DNA from: Himantopus leucocephalus
Taxonomy: Eukaryota; Chordata; Aves; Charadriiformes; Recurvirostridae
Reading direction: 5' to 3'
DNA length: 64,000 nt
Assembly (NCBI GenBank): GCA_003993805.1
Contig: RSEF01000001.1
Span: 94,541,855-94,605,854 of the forward strand
In this document: positions 62,785 through 64,000 of the stretch, piece by piece
Layout of the letters: every line of letters starts with the position of its first letter
Numbering within the stretch: the stretch's first letter is position 1
Translations under genes and position numbers: made by a program
The notes under the pieces: model-generated
What the model was told of the DNA's origin: nothing
What the model saw: only the letters and a program-made list of their open reading frames with translations
The model's database searches: none

Positions 62785-64000
62785 TAATTTCAGTTGGAAG
62801 TTACCTACAACAATCATCTAGTCCAACTGCCTGACCAATTCAGGACTGACCAAGTTAAACCATGTTATTAAGGGCATTGTCCAAATGCCACTTAAACACT
62901 GACAGGCATGGGGCATCACCCACCTCTCTATGAAGCCTGTTCCAGTATTTGACCACCCTCTCAGTAAAGAAATGCTTCCTAATGTCCAGGCGCATCCTAT
63001 CACTGGATACCAGGGAGAAGAGATCAGCATCTATCTATGGTAAGGCAGGTGACCTTATCATAGAGGTATATCAAATTAGCTAGACAGGACTTTCCCTTTG
63101 TGAACCCATGCTGACTGTGCCTGATGGTTGCATTATTCTTTAAATGCCTTTCAGTAGTACCCGGTATAATAATCTCCATAATTTTTCCAGGTACTGAGGT
63201 TAGACTAACAGGTCTGTAGTTCCTTAGGTCTTCCCTCATGCCCTTTTTGTAGATTGGAATAACACTGACCAGCTTCCAGTCAGCAGGGACCTCTCCAAAC
63301 TCCCAAGACCTTTGGTAGATGATCGAGAGAGGTCCTGATGTAACATTCGCTAGCTCTTTCAGTATTCTGGGATGAATCCCATCAGGGCTCATGGACTTGT
63401 GAACATTCAGTGGATATGGCTGGTCCCTTACAATTTCAGTGTCCACAAATGGAAAGTCTCTGTTCCTACACTTGTGGTCCAGGGACCAGGCAGCCCAAGG
63501 TCTATCAGTATTATTACAGACTGAGGCAAAAACGCATTGAATGCCTCCGCTTTTTATTCATCCCTTGAACTAGTATCAGTCCAATGTTTTCTGTAGACCT
63601 CCTCTCGCTATTAACATACTTAAAAAAGCCCTTCTTGTTATCTGAAACAACACTGGGCAGTTGCAACTTTAATTGAGATTTGGCCTTTCATGTCTTCTCC
63701 CTCTTCCGGCGAGGCCTGACCTACTTCCAAAGATCATACAATTTCTTTTTCCTCTTGAGGTCCATGAGGAGTTCCCAGTTCAAGTCAAGAAGACCAAGAT
63801 GGTCTTCTGCCCCGCTTGCTTGACTTACAACACAATGAAATTGTCTGCTCCTGTGCTTCTAAAAGGTGGCTCTTAAAGACTAACCAGCACTTGTGGACTC
63901 ATAAGCTCTCAAAAGCAGATTCCCAGGGCACTCTGCTATATAGCTCCCTGAATAGCTTAAAGTTTGCTCTCCTGAAGTCCAGGGTAGCAACTCTATTGTT
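62785..64000 (-). mobile_element. CR1 LINE, antisense, with reverse-transcriptase segment, cut by window edge
   Basis: The 3' end is near 62785 (tttcagttggaagttaccta). After a loss near 63030, the minus strand reads reverse-transcriptase motifs: SPDGIHPRILKELANV, FGEVPADWKLVSVIPIYKK, NYRPVSLTSVPGKIMEIIIP and HGFTKGKSCLANLIYLYD. Further right it reads the linker toward the endonuclease (DNKKGFFKYVNSERRS; RANFKLFRELYSRVPWESA). Stops and the missing reverse-transcriptase core make it inactive. It continues past 64000. Confidence 0.93.

Noticed and set aside
1..64000. Bacterial-type systems, CRISPR arrays, operons
   Set aside because: The window is vertebrate: split genes, CR1 LINEs and a CpG island. 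No spaced direct repeats or gene clusters of that kind are seen.

Overview
This window is vertebrate nuclear DNA, most likely from a bird. It carries many degraded CR1 LINEs, with antisense 3' ends reading ATCACAGAATGGT and sense ends carrying the ATTCTGTG octamer. It also has split genes with GT/AG introns, a CpG-island promoter and single-copy genes in the order known around human 7q34. The species cannot be named from sequence alone, and crocodilians and turtles also carry CR1. Two runs of exactly 100 N show a scaffolded draft assembly.

Three genes lie head to tail on the minus strand, so read the window from right to left. TMEM139 has two coding exons (60802-60555 and 59177-58769, 218 aa) and a probable 5' untranslated exon near 61.9-62.2 kb. 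CASP2 has ten coding exons from 55792 to 38142; they join in phase into a complete 426-aa caspase-2 with CARD, catalytic His and Cys, and linker cleavage site. CLCN1 has only its first three coding exons (7675-7505, 1853-1700, 1164-1033), encoding the cytoplasmic N-terminus and first membrane helix of the muscle chloride channel; the rest lies beyond the left edge. The order TMEM139-CASP2-CLCN1 and the shared strand match mammals.

Region by region: 1-7.7 kb is CLCN1 exons and introns, with a GC-rich patch at 5.9-6.2 kb. 7.7-38 kb is a roughly 30-kb interval between CLCN1 and CASP2 with no recognised gene, several CR1 copies (a 2.2-kb antisense copy and a head-to-head pair) and a few orphan open segments. 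38-55.8 kb is CASP2. 55.6-56.5 kb is its CpG island. 58.8-62.2 kb is TMEM139. 62.8-64 kb is an antisense CR1 running off the right edge.

The three genes do not form a pathway: caspase-2 is an apoptosis and genome-surveillance protease, ClC-1 sets muscle resting conductance, and TMEM139 is a small two-pass membrane protein with PPxY motifs. I see no CRISPR array, rRNA, tRNA or bacterial-type system. The less-explained items are a splice-flanked open segment at 35.75-35.99 kb, an 85-aa ORF at 30.2-30.4 kb, a frame-broken membrane-anchor ORF at 20.5-20.9 kb and a set of decayed minus-strand ORFs at 17.5-18.8 kb.
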